Below are positions 22,548 through 33,468 of a stretch of DNA of 64,000 nucleotides, piece by piece (position 1 is the stretch's first letter; every line of letters begins with the position of its first letter). The stretch comes from Chionis minor (Eukaryota > Chordata > Aves > Charadriiformes > Chionididae): contig VZSF01000632.1 in NCBI GenBank assembly GCA_013398295.1, positions 135,261-199,260 on the forward strand, written 5' to 3'. The position numbers and the translations under genes were made by a program. The notes beneath the pieces are model-generated. The model worked only from the letters and a program-made list of their open reading frames with translations. It made no database searches and was not told the origin of the DNA.

Positions 22548-23772
22548 ACATAGAATCATTTAGGTTGGAAAAGACCTTTAAGATCATCAAGTCAAACCAC
22601 TAACCTAGCAGTGCTAAGTCCACTACTAAACCATGTCCCTGAGCACTTCCTCTACAGGTCTTTCAACAACCTACAGGGATGAGGACTCAGTCACTTTCCT
22701 GGGCAGCCTGTTCCAGTGCTTGACATCTAATCTAAATCTCCCCTGGCACAACCTGAGGCCATTTCCTCTTGTCCTATTTATTGTCACTTGGGAGAAGAGA
22801 CTGATTCCCACCTCACTACAACCTCCTTTCAGGTAGTTGTGGAGAGCAATAAGGTCTCCCCTGAGCTTCCTTTTCTCCAAGCTAAACAACCCCAGTTCCC
22901 ACAGCTGTCCCTCATAAGACTTGTTCTCTAGACCCTTCACCGGCTTTGTTGCCCTTCTCTGGACGTGCTCCAGCACTTCAGTTTTTTTCTTGCAGTATGG
23001 GACTGAAAACCGGCCCCTCAGTTTTGTTGATCCAGATGGGTACACCCATCCAAGCCATGAGCAGCCAGTTTCTCCAGGAGAGTCCTGTGGGAAATGGTGT
23101 CGAAGGCTTTACAAAAGTCTAGGTAGACAACATTGACAGCCTTTCACTCATCCACTAAGTGGGTCACCTTGTTGTAGAAGGAGATCAGGCTTGTCAAACA
23201 GAATCTGCCTTTCATAAATCCATGTTGACTGGGCCTGATCACCTGTCTGTCCTGTACATGCTGTGTGATGGCACTCAGGATGATCTGTTCCATAACCTTC
23301 CCTGGCACAGAGGTCAGACGGACAAGCCTGTAATTCCCCTGATCCTCCTTCCTACCCTTCTTATAGATGGGCATCACATTTGCTAGCTTTCGGTCCACTG
23401 GGACAACCCTGACTAGCCAGGACCGCTGATAAATGATGGAAAGGGGCTTGGTGAACAGTTCTGCCAGCTTCCTCAGTACCCTTGGGTGGATTTCATCCAG
23501 CCCCATAGACTTGTGTGTAAGTGGTGTAGCAGGTCATTCATCATTTCCCCTTGGCTTATGAAGGTTTCATTCTGCTCCTCATCCTCATCTCAGGGGGCTG
23601 GCTACCCAGAGAACAACTTGTCTTACTGCTAAAGACTGAGGCAAAGAAGGCATTAAGTACCTCATCCTTTTCTACATCCTTTGTCACTATGTTTCCCCCC
23701 ACATCCAATAAAGGATGGAGATTCTCCTTAGCACTCCTTTTGTTGATAAAGTATTTATAATAACATTTTTTT
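22548..23772 (-). mobile_element. CR1 LINE with two internal deletions
   Basis: The 3' end (CATAGAATCATTTAGG in reverse complement) is at 22548 and the 5' truncation is near 23772. On the minus strand the order is 'YKYFINKRSAKENLHPLLDVGG' and 'KDEVLNAFFASVFSSK' (frame ending at 23556), then 'MGLDEIHPRVLRKLAEL', 'GNYRLVRLTSVPGKVMEQI' and 'SQHGFMKGRFCLTSLISFYNKVT' (23506-23144). The frame then jumps, within about 23010-23050, from just after the catalytic-A block to the '[19 protein letters not shown]' block. The ADD active site and more than half of the reverse transcriptase are missing. A second deletion near 22724 removes about 30 bp that the copies at 44, 51 and 54 kb keep ('..[12 protein letters not shown]..'). 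The copy is non-functional. Confidence 0.93.
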
Positions 23773-25049
23773 GTTTTATTTTGCTTTGTTTGTCTGTCTG
23801 CTTTCCCCATTTCCATTGTCTTCCACCTTCCACCTGCATTAACACTTCTTTCTTCTTGATAATCACACTCCCATTTAACTGCTCGCTTTGCCACCTCTAC
23901 AGTTGAGTGAACTATATGTAACAGTGTAACATCCCTTGAAAATAATGGATCTTTTTGCATGGAGGAACTCATAAGTGAGCTACCTCTGCAAAAACAAATA
24001 AACACATAAATAATTGTAGGATGATCTGCTATGCACAGGAACAGATTCCTGGTTTTCCTTCCACAGGATACAGGGCTGCAGAAGATGTGCTCACTTCTGA
24101 GCAAGGACTTCAAATGTAGGCACAAATGTTAGCAGTGGACTGGCAAAGGAGAGGAAGGTGCACAGAGAGAAAAGCACATACAGCTACCGTGTCCACACCA
24201 GACACTCCTGCTTTCACAAGAACTGAAAAACATGTGAAAAAATCTATAGGCAACCTGGAATCAAGTAAAGAATTGTCTTGAACTCATCTGAGCAAGAGTG
24301 AATCTGTTCAAAGAGGTAAATGTAAGAATAAGGAGACTGTTATTTTTCTTTCATTATAAAAGTGCCTGCTACCTGTGTTTCAGGGAGAAGAGAGCAAAGT
24401 CATAGCCTGGTTACGGTTTCTGTCTAAATCTGTGTCACCAGAGAATGGCAGAGATGGAGAACACAACCTTCTTCCATTTCCCCAGAGAAGATCTGGTCAG
24501 TCATCAATGTATTTATCACTGACAGATGAGGGAAAGGCAGGTTTTTGCATCCAGACTTACATCTGTCATCTGAACACAACAGTCCTCATTCTCAGTGGAG
24601 CATTGGATTTCCACACATGCAGCAGAAGCAGCTATGTGCTCTGCCCTAGCTCTGCATAGATAGTATGCATTGTAAAACCACATTATCATCACTTATTGGA
24701 TTGGGTGCAGTGCAAATCTACTGTTTCCAGTTGCAGACACAGCTCAGATGTAGGCTAATATCTTTGTTACACCTACTTAGGGCTGTGTTTCCTGAACAGC
24801 TCAAGATCTTAGTCATAAAAGGTCTTTTGGTCAAAATCTAGTTTTCTTTAGCAACTATAATTCTATACAGAGACAGCAAGATAATGTCAGTTCTTTGAAG
24901 TAACATGTATGAAAAAGTTGCAAATCTTTACAGACTTGGGATATGACAGACTGTGAGTAGTTCCGAGGTTGCTCACAGAACATGGGTCTTACTCTAAGAC
25001 AAATGATTTTCCATTAAAATGAGGGGTTTAATTTTTAAAATCTTTGAAC

Positions 25050-25125
25050 TCTATCTATCTATCTGTCTGTCTGTCTGTCTGTCTATCAGCCTACCTGTGT
25101 ATTTACCTACCTACCTACGTAGCAA
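25050..25125. repeat. Compound tetranucleotide microsatellite (TCTA/TCTG/CTAC)n
   Basis: About four TCTA units are followed by about six TCTG units and, after a short interruption, several CTAC units. It is likely to be length-polymorphic. Confidence 0.9.
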
Positions 25126-25379
25126 CCAGTCTGCCTATCAGTCAAACACATTACATTGCAGAGGCTTTATTTGTTAAGAAGGGGGAAAATGAGCACTGTG
25201 TGATATTCTGAATTGCTTGGTTCACAGAGGTCTAATCTGTGGTAGATTCAGAACTGAATAGCAAAAAATGAGCCAGTGAAATCAGAATGGCTTTGGTTGA
25301 ATAACAGGATGAGGACTCAGCAAAGATGGCTATGCGACTAAAATGTGCATCAGCTGTAATACTTGATCCTTCTCAACAG

Positions 25380-25518
25380 GAAGAGTTCTGCTACAATTTT
25401 GGGTAGTGCTATATTTGAAAGGCTTGAATTTCCAGCCTCTGAATACATCAGCCAGATTGCCCAATTTGCAGAAAAGACAAGCCTGAATATTGTGTTTCAC
25501 GAGGGTGAGACAGCTTTG
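25380..25518 (+). other. Exon-like open segment, unproven
   Basis: A 139-bp segment is preceded by a pyrimidine-rich acceptor-like sequence ending in CAACAG and followed by a strong donor-like GTAAGT at 25519. It is open in one frame, which runs 82 codons in all (25363-25611). The predicted peptide includes FERLEFPASEYISQIAQFAE, looks like ordinary soluble protein and is not low-complexity, but I do not recognise a family. There is no second exon-like segment that I can link to it. Chance acceptor/donor pairs are expected in 64 kb, so this is only a candidate for an exon of an unannotated or flanking gene or of a long noncoding RNA. Confidence 0.15.
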
Positions 25519-28421
25519 GTAAGTATCACAACTCTCACTGCACGACTGCTAGAGCAGCAGTACTTGGGACAAATACAGCTGAAGGGGTCTATAGGCTCGA
25601 GATGTTTTTGATATATCCCTGCCCAGCCATGTACAGAGATGCAGGAATGACCTATTCCTTACTGAGAGCAAGGACTGACAGAGGCAAGAAAGGTACAGGT
25701 GGACTTCAGCAAAGAGTGTTTCTATTCCAAGTTCTTCCAGAGTAATGGTACCACCAGTTCAGAGAGGAGACAATAAGAAATGGAAGGGGGATTCAATGAT
25801 GCTGAGTATAGCAACAAAGAAAAGGAGTAGCCGTGGCTGGAAAACAATTCTGGTATGTGTATTTTATAGCTAGTGTGAGTAGGAGTGTTTCTTCCACCAC
25901 ACTGACATGAAAGCACAAAAAGTGTCTCATGCCAGGGGAGTAGCAGATGGAGCAACTGTATTTCATATGAAGACTTGTGCTTTGCGACTGCCAAGCTGCT
26001 GTAGGAGCTGCTCAAAATTTGTGTGTCAGCATCTTTGATGCAGTCCATGACTTATATCCCAAGGACAACAAGGCATTTTGGGTTACATGAGCTACAGTCC
26101 TTTACTCTGTAAACAAAGTTGTTTTACTGGCTTCTTACTCTATGTTCAAATATTTTCTGGGAGCATTTTAACTAATCTCTGATGTGTGAATCATTTTCTC
26201 ATCCACTCTCCAAAATAAATTATGTGTGCAACACAGAAATTAGTTTCCTGCTAGACACAAAAATGTTGTTGTTAAGGAAAAGTTCCCTTTGCATGGTAAG
26301 AGGGATGTGGGATGCTCTGCAGCAATTCATGTGACCCGGGGACTTTTGGGGACGTCCAGAAGAGTTACACTGCAATGTGGCAGTCTGACTGGGAAATATC
26401 TATGAAGTCCATAACGGGACAGATTTTTGGACAACCAAAAATGGCAGAGACTTATTCACAGGTGCCTCTTCAATGTGGCAAACTTGAGTCTGTGGAAACT
26501 CCTGGAGCTGACTGAGGTAGGGATTTATGTCTGCACACAGAGAGACGATTTTACGGCCACGGCCTCTGCAGAACCCTCTCCTTTACTTCTAGCATAAGCT
26601 TCACCTTCATTCTAAATACTTGGTTTCTTTTCATCCACAGACTGAACTTATCCAAGCAATGGGTCACACTGCCAGTAGTGGTAGCCCATATGTGATGTAG
26701 ATGGCAAACAACTGTCTGCCTATTGGCTAATTTTGGTTAAGAGCTGAATCCACATCATCTTACAGGATCTTCTAACAGCTGCTCATAAATTCTATACAGT
26801 GCAGGCTGGAGGCACAGGCTCCACTTGTGCACAATGCAGAATTGCACTTTTTTCTAGAATTTAGACATCCATCACCTTAACTCTGCTTTGCACATTTTCA
26901 GTGTTTGAAATGTCCAGGGAAAGGAGAATAGAATAAATTCTTTTTCAAGTAGGCAAGAAGGCAAACAAAAAACTTTAAGCCAAAAAGTGCTTTCTAAAAT
27001 AATCTCTGGCTTTTAAACCCAAATAGCTTATGGACAATTAGCAACTTCATTAAGAAAATACAAGGCTACCTGCAGCAAGGTCAATTAGCAGCTTCAACTT
27101 ATCTGTGGTCTTGCCAAAGAGCAATTTTCACATCCAGTTCTTTGGTGGATTATCAAATTATTTTTTCAAAGGAGGACTTTATGCATAATGATAATGGCTA
27201 GTCAAATGACATAAGCACAGTTTGTCAATGGCTTTTCTTTTCTTTTATTTTTTTGTAGAGGACAATCTCAATAGCCTACACAACTGCTGCAGCAGCAACT
27301 TCAGTGGAGTTTGAAAACCCCACCATCACCTTTCTGAGTTTCAGTCCAGCAGGAAGAAAGGACAGACGAAAAGTCACTAAAAGGGTTAAAATATCCTGGA
27401 GATCAGGAAGTAACTCTGCTTATTTAGCTCATTTTTACTATAAATATTTAGAAGGGAAATGGAAAGAGAACAGGATAAGATAAAATCCCCCACACAGCTT
27501 AAAAAAGTTCAAGTGCAAATAGTCAATAACAAGATAGTAGAGTAATGATTTAGAAAAAAACTTTTATAAAAGCATACAAGAAGCCTTGGCTGTATGTGAT
27601 GGTATTTCAGTCTTGGACACATGCTTTGTTCTTATAATACAGGAAGCTCCTCATCATGCTGGCCTTCACATAAAGGCAACTGAAAGAGAAACACTGCTTT
27701 TAAAAGCTAGAAAACCTTGGGGTTTTGGGTTTGGTTTTTTGTGTGTGTGTGTCTAGTAATACAAAGCACCTAAGGAAGAACAGACAGAAATATCTCAAGC
27801 TCACATATGACTACTATTCTTTTTCAGGAAAAAACTTAATTTCAAAGACCAGCTCAAGACATTTAAAGAGAAGAACTGATCTGGAGGATGATTTTGTATT
27901 TATATTTTGCATTTCATAACATGCGTTCTACAAAAAAAAATTGTGCTTCATGACCCACTAGTTCTAATAATGCAATTCAATCCAGAAATTTGCACATATA
28001 TTGTAAATTAATATAAAAAAAAATGAGGTACTGTAACCAATTGTGGAAGCTGCAGATTTTTATTAGTGTTAACAAACCATATAAAAACAATGCCATTTAT
28101 ATATATTTTCAAGTAACACAACTATTTAATGAATGCAGAAGTCTCAAGAAGACACTGTTTATAAATGAACTCATTTCATAACTGAGTTATAACATATGAC
28201 TGTCATATAGTAAGGTGCATTTTATTTTTCCCAGGCACTGAAATTCTTCCTTGTTTTAGTCTTAAAAATAATTCCACTAAAACTAATAGTGGTGTTTATA
28301 ATAAGGATGAATTTGCCTCCAAGAGAGTAACTTAGGAAATTATGTTAAATTGATCCATTTCTGACTTTATGAACATTGGATTAAGGCTTGCAAGATCACC
28401 TATTAGCTTTTTAGACAAAAC

Positions 28422-28441
28422 CCAAAACAAAACAAAACAAT
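28422..28441. repeat. Short (AAAAC)n repeat
   Basis: Three to four AAAAC units, followed 18 bp later by a T-rich run. Simple low-complexity DNA. Confidence 0.75.
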
Positions 28442-31400
28442 AAGATTTTGGTGGTTTGTTTTTTTTTTAATCTGGACCTAAAATAAAATTAGGGATATTT
28501 TCATCCTGCTGGTCTTGTTGGACTGTGCTTTTTATCATAACATATGTATGTATTAGTTTTCACATACGTTCTGGATTCTACTTATGGTGTCTTTGAAAAC
28601 TCTCTACCATGTTTGGAAAGTGAAGTAATTGTATTAAGGTTGCTTCTCATTGATATCATATTGCTGTAAACTTACCAAAAGGTTAATGACAATGAGAAAA
28701 ATGTAGGGAAACCAGGATGTCTGGGCTACATGATTATCTTCCTTGTATGATACAATATTTTGCACTCTGTTTGCACTACTTTCAAACATTATTTTCTTTA
28801 TTTTATTTAAAAGACTGAATGTTAGTCCTGAATTTCTGTATATTTTCCCCTCAAGGAAAGACCTCGACAAGTCCATTTTGGCTTTTCTTGTTTTAGTGTC
28901 TGATGGTCTGGGCAATTTTTAAAGCTTTGTTCTGAAATAATCCAGGGAAAAACTATTCAACATCTCTTGGAAATTAACACTGTTGCCGGATAAGTATTTC
29001 AGGGTCAGAAATGAATTAAAATTCAGAGATCCAATTTATAGGAGTTAGCTGTTTCTGAGCTTTAGTAGCAGACACATTTGTAATGTAAAGTTAAACTGTA
29101 TTTCCATTTATGCCTTTCATGACTGATCTAGAACTGCCAGTCCCTTTTCTCTCCCAGTCTTCTCTTTGTTTTTCTCTTTGAAGATACAACTCTGTTAGAG
29201 AACATTAGTGTAATTTATTCATGTGTAGCATAGTATTTAAAAGTAATTGCTGCTTGGCATGGAGAAAATGGATGGGTTCTCAGCAATTCTGTTGACTTGG
29301 CCCATCTGAGAGGTTACATAATTGACATTTACTATTATTGTCTGCACTTTCTTGAATTTTTCCTATGAAATGTAATCGCCAATCCAATAAATAAAATTAA
29401 ATTAAAGCAAACTAAAATATAAATAGATCCACCACCTGGCAGCTCATGTCAAAAGGTAATAATAAAGGATGTTCTCAGTTTAAATATTTATGCAAGGAAT
29501 TTTTCTGAGACAGCGTGTGTTTTTAAAAAGGTCAATTTACAGCACATTTTTTCTAAACATAATGAGGTTCCTAGAGCTTAAATAATTTCATGAATTACAT
29601 TTATTTTGACATCTCAAGAAAGTAGCTTATAATGAAGAGATGCCCAAACAAATCCACCTACAATGAACTGAAGAAAGTATCAGCTTGGCTTTGATTGAAA
29701 AGATAGCAAAATCCTTTACAAGGGCCTATCCATTAATCGTTTCCTTTTCATAAATATTCCTTGTGTGTCTTTAACAGTGCAACCACTTGGTTGAAGCCCA
29801 GTACATATTTTAGCCCAGTTGAAATGAATAGTAAAATTTCTTCTGTTTTTGGTAAGAAAGAACTTATATCAAGGCCTTCCAGTGATTTAAGCTGGCTGAA
29901 ATTATTTAGACAATTAACAAAAAGGTGGAATTTGCATATCATGTCTCAGCAAGGCATGATACATTAATTTCCATGAAAACTTTTTAAATCCAAGAAGTAC
30001 CTAAGTGAGACCATATGTTCTTCTGTATTCTAGAAACCCCGGAAAACATGAAAATGATAAAATTGTATTAGTATTTCAGAAATTTCTCTCCTGCAGAAAA
30101 ATGGAAGCAGAAGCTGTGTTCCTTTAAAACAATCTTCCTTTTGGTTACAAGAATAAAATCCAAACACCTAGCCCTTAAAGACAGAGCAATTCATAATGCT
30201 TTTGTAGTCCTCTTCCTTAAATGCCATCTATGCCAGATACTAAGGAATAATGATTTGGGATACATTCCTCCTTTAGAAACATAAAACCAGTTAGCACTCA
30301 GGTTATCCCATCTCATTTTAGAGATCAATTATTTCAAAATTCTTCAAACCTTTGTATTAACAAGAGGAAATGAAGTGTTTGGAAGAAGGCTGTGCATGAT
30401 AAATAAATGTAGGCTTAATATCATCATACTAAGTCACAGTTTATAAAGTATATATTTTATGTGGGGTTGACAGCACCAATTAGACACAGCTGCCTGGTGC
30501 TTCCCTTCTAAGACTAGTTTCAGTTGTACACACGTCTCTCTATGCCACAGTTTGTGCTATACTTTCTGTTGATCTTATTTTTTATTAAAACAAAATAAAG
30601 TTATAGGGATCCTTTTCGTATACAACAAGACACCACTAATGATCCTTACAGACATTATGAGATAATAAAAAATCACCAGCATCAACTTGTGAATACCAAG
30701 CAGACGAGGAATATAATCTCAGCACGGCAGTGAAATTGACTGTCTGGCACACAAAAATGAAATGTGACTGCAGGACTGGATGGGAAAATAAAGACAGAAA
30801 ACCAATCGGCACATGTCATTGACTAAACCAAAGACAGGGTGTCATGAGGGACTTTGTAGGGTATAATACGCTCAGGGTGTGAGCTTTGGAAGAAAGGCCA
30901 GGTGGCTGCCTCTGTGCTCATTCTCAGCTCATGGGCAAAGAAAAATAAACGACAAGTTGTTACTAGCGTAGATGTAACTTGTCTTGTTGGAAAAAGAGGC
31001 CATTTTACTCAGGAGAGAAGCCTCTTAGGTAAGAGGTGGAAGGAAGAGACTGCTGACTGCTACCAATAAACTAAGAAAAAACCCACCCACCTATTCGTGT
31101 GTACAATGACTTGCAGGATTATCAAGAGATGAGATGTGTAAGATTAACAGAAAATTTACCTTCTCAGGAAGAAAAAATACACTATTTAGTCATAGTACTA
31201 AAAGCTTTTGGAAAACTCTGTACGCTTGAAATAAAAGTCAGATGTAATTTGTTTAGGAAAGACAGAGAGGATAAAAAGGCAGAACAGCACTACATGGAGC
31301 CCTCAACATAACCTTGGTTGCCTTGGAGTTATTAGTAATAAAGGGAACATAGGACTTTGAGCATTCACGGATCACTTATGGTCCACTGAAAAAACCAGTG

Positions 31401-31449
31401 TAATGTTTTGTAAACTACAAACCAGAGCAAGTTACTCAACAAGCACTTC

Positions 31450-32200
31450 TCAGTAGTATGTGAAAAAGAAATCATGTAATGCGTGTCATCAGTCCAGGAA
31501 ACATTACAGACCTTTCATGAGGGATTTGTGCAGGGCCCCACTACTCTCCCCTGATTGTTTAACGATGGAAGTTATAAAGTAAGTAGACTAAGTGCTTCTG
31601 CTAAAATTCAGGGGCTTTGAGAAGCTGGTAAATAACAATAAAGACAGAGAAACCACACAACGAAATGTCTCTTAAGAGGTTGGATGCACCAACAGAATGC
31701 AGGACTGTACCCTGGAAAGCAGAGACTCTGAAAAGAATTAAAATTCACAGCGGGAAAGACAACCACATTAATACCTCTGAGTGACACGCATTAGTGAAAA
31801 AGGACTGTTTGAAGCCTGTAATCCACGAAGTAGAAGTAATTTTATCCCTGTGTGAAATGTAGGTGAGGCTAGTACTGAAATAGAGCACACAGTTTTGGTG
31901 GCTGCATTAATAGTGGGGTTTAGAAGCCTCCAGAGAGCTCCAAAGATAACCACAGTAGTTATTCTATTTTCTGGAGAAAACATCTTGCTGTTAAAAACCT
32001 AGTGCTCAAATCTGGTTAGCTTATTAAAAGAGAAGATTGAGGAGTAATTTGATTACAGGGTATAATGCCTTCAGGAGAAAACAGAGGAGACCATGTATCC
32101 TTTAATTTACTGAGGAAGGCATAAGAAAACCCAAGAAATTGAATCAGATAAATTCTAATAGTAAATAAGATACAAAACTCAGTAACATTCTGACAGACTG
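31450..32200 (+). mobile_element. Ancient CR1/L3-type LINE fragment
   Basis: The sequence follows the C-terminal part of an old CR1-clade ORF2 in broken frames. A 'gcagggccccactactct' stretch near 31530 may correspond to the VPQGSVLGPLLF block. 'GLFEACNPRSRSNFIPV' (31805-31860) corresponds to the block before the ALxRPxLEYC motif. 'IEHTVLVAA' near 31880-31905 occupies the place of EYCVQFWAP. 'SLLKEKIEEXFDYRV' near 32020-32062 corresponds to [15 protein letters not shown]. It is highly diverged and has no recognisable 3' end, so the boundaries are approximate. Confidence 0.5.
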
Positions 32201-32710
32201 TTTCCTGAAGTCAACTACTTAGAAAATCCAGCATCTCCTAAACTCTCATCATCCCTGAATCAAAGCAGTACGATTTGCTTTGAAGATGTGTTAGTCAAAC
32301 CACAAAGGCCATTGGACCCAGTAGAGTAGTATGTGGTGAAACATCAATGGCATGGGTTACAAATGATCAGAAGAGCTGACTGAGGAGCAATTTGGGCTTA
32401 TGCTATTGCTTGTTGGAAATCTCTTGAATTCAGCAAATCACCACTTCCTAAAACTCCCAGTTTATATCTGCTCATTAGGTACTGAAAGAACTTGAACAAC
32501 TTAACTGGTAGGAGAACCGCTCTGACAGTGAGTGTGCTCCATCCATATGCAACCTTTTGGTGGAACCCCAGACCTCACCAAGCACCTCAATAAGCCTTTC
32601 CTCAGGACTGCAGAAATGCAACCCTTGAACAACTCTTCAGATTGCTTCCTTTCCTTGGAGGAAAATAAAATGTGGTACCAGGCGGTAAAAGACCATGATT
32701 AGACACTTCC

Positions 32711-32738
32711 TTGCATGGCGAGAGCATGCCATGCAAAT
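32711..32738. repeat. Perfect 9-bp inverted repeat overlapping an octamer motif
   Basis: TTGCATGGC (32711-32719) and GCCATGCAA (32728-32736) are perfect reverse complements separated by 8 nt. The right arm runs into ATGCAAAT (32731-32738), an octamer. This could be a cruciform or a double binding site; no further support exists in the sequence. Confidence 0.5.
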
Positions 32739-33442
32739 GCTTTTGCAGTGAAGAACAGGAGAAATTAACCTCTCTGAATTGTAGGGTCTTACATGTGTGT
32801 GGTAAGAGGGCAGGGTGGGTGGACAGGCAAACATAGGAAAAGGGGCTAAAAATGTCAGAGGAATAACGATTAAAACAAAACCTAAACTGAGCAGGAATAA
32901 ATGCGCTATGTGAAAGGAGAGAAGAGAATCAGAAGATACATGGCTGAAAAGGTGAGGAGGTAGCAGTGCTGCCTACGGAAAAGGGGCCAATTCCAAGTTG
33001 AGCAACCTAACGCAAGCCACATTGCCTCCTAAAAGTCAGGGTTGGGACGGTGGCAGGGAAATCAATAATCTGTGCTAAAAGAGACCACAGGAATAGACAT
33101 TGAAAGACAATGTCTGTGGACTATAAAAGTGTATTTTATATTTATGAAAACATTTTCATTTAGCACAGAAATACTAGACTTGTGAATTGTTAAACACTGA
33201 ATGAGAGAGCAATTCCACACAAGGATAAAAAAGGCAAATGTTTCATAAAATATATTCTGTACATTTCGCAGGAACGGCCCCATTATTACTGAAATAGTGA
33301 ATGCTGCAATACAGGGTCTTATCCATACAGTCACAAAAACAAAGTTAGCAATGAGATTGCTATTGCCATGTTTGCTGTTGCTGTAGTTGCTACATGAGCG
33401 ATAGCTCTGCTATTAAATCTCTGAGCACAGACAGAAATTCCC

Positions 33443-33468
33443 GGTGGTGGGGTGTTGGGGCGGGGGGG
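33443..33468 (+). other. G-rich tract, possible G-quadruplex
   Basis: Runs of four, four and seven G are separated by loops of one to four bases, enough for a G-quadruplex on the + strand if the longest run contributes two tracts. It lies in unique DNA away from any recognised promoter. Confidence 0.45.

Larger units (their letters stand above)
23773..31449. other. Unique noncoding DNA, 7.7 kb, with conserved-looking blocks
   Basis: No gene is recognised with confidence. The stretch holds a tetranucleotide microsatellite (25050-25125), one isolated exon-like frame (25380-25518), an AAAAC repeat (28422-28441), and two AT-rich blocks (about 26980-27240 and 29370-29970) rich in ATTA/TAAT and octamer-like sites, with little simple repeat. 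Other open frames are below 110 codons and carry no motif I know. It is the longest stretch of the window without a recognisable retroelement. Confidence 0.5.

Noticed and set aside
25050..25125. Tetranucleotide array considered as a CRISPR-like or functional repeat
   Set aside because: It is a plain compound microsatellite; units are 4 bp with no spacers, and the DNA is avian.
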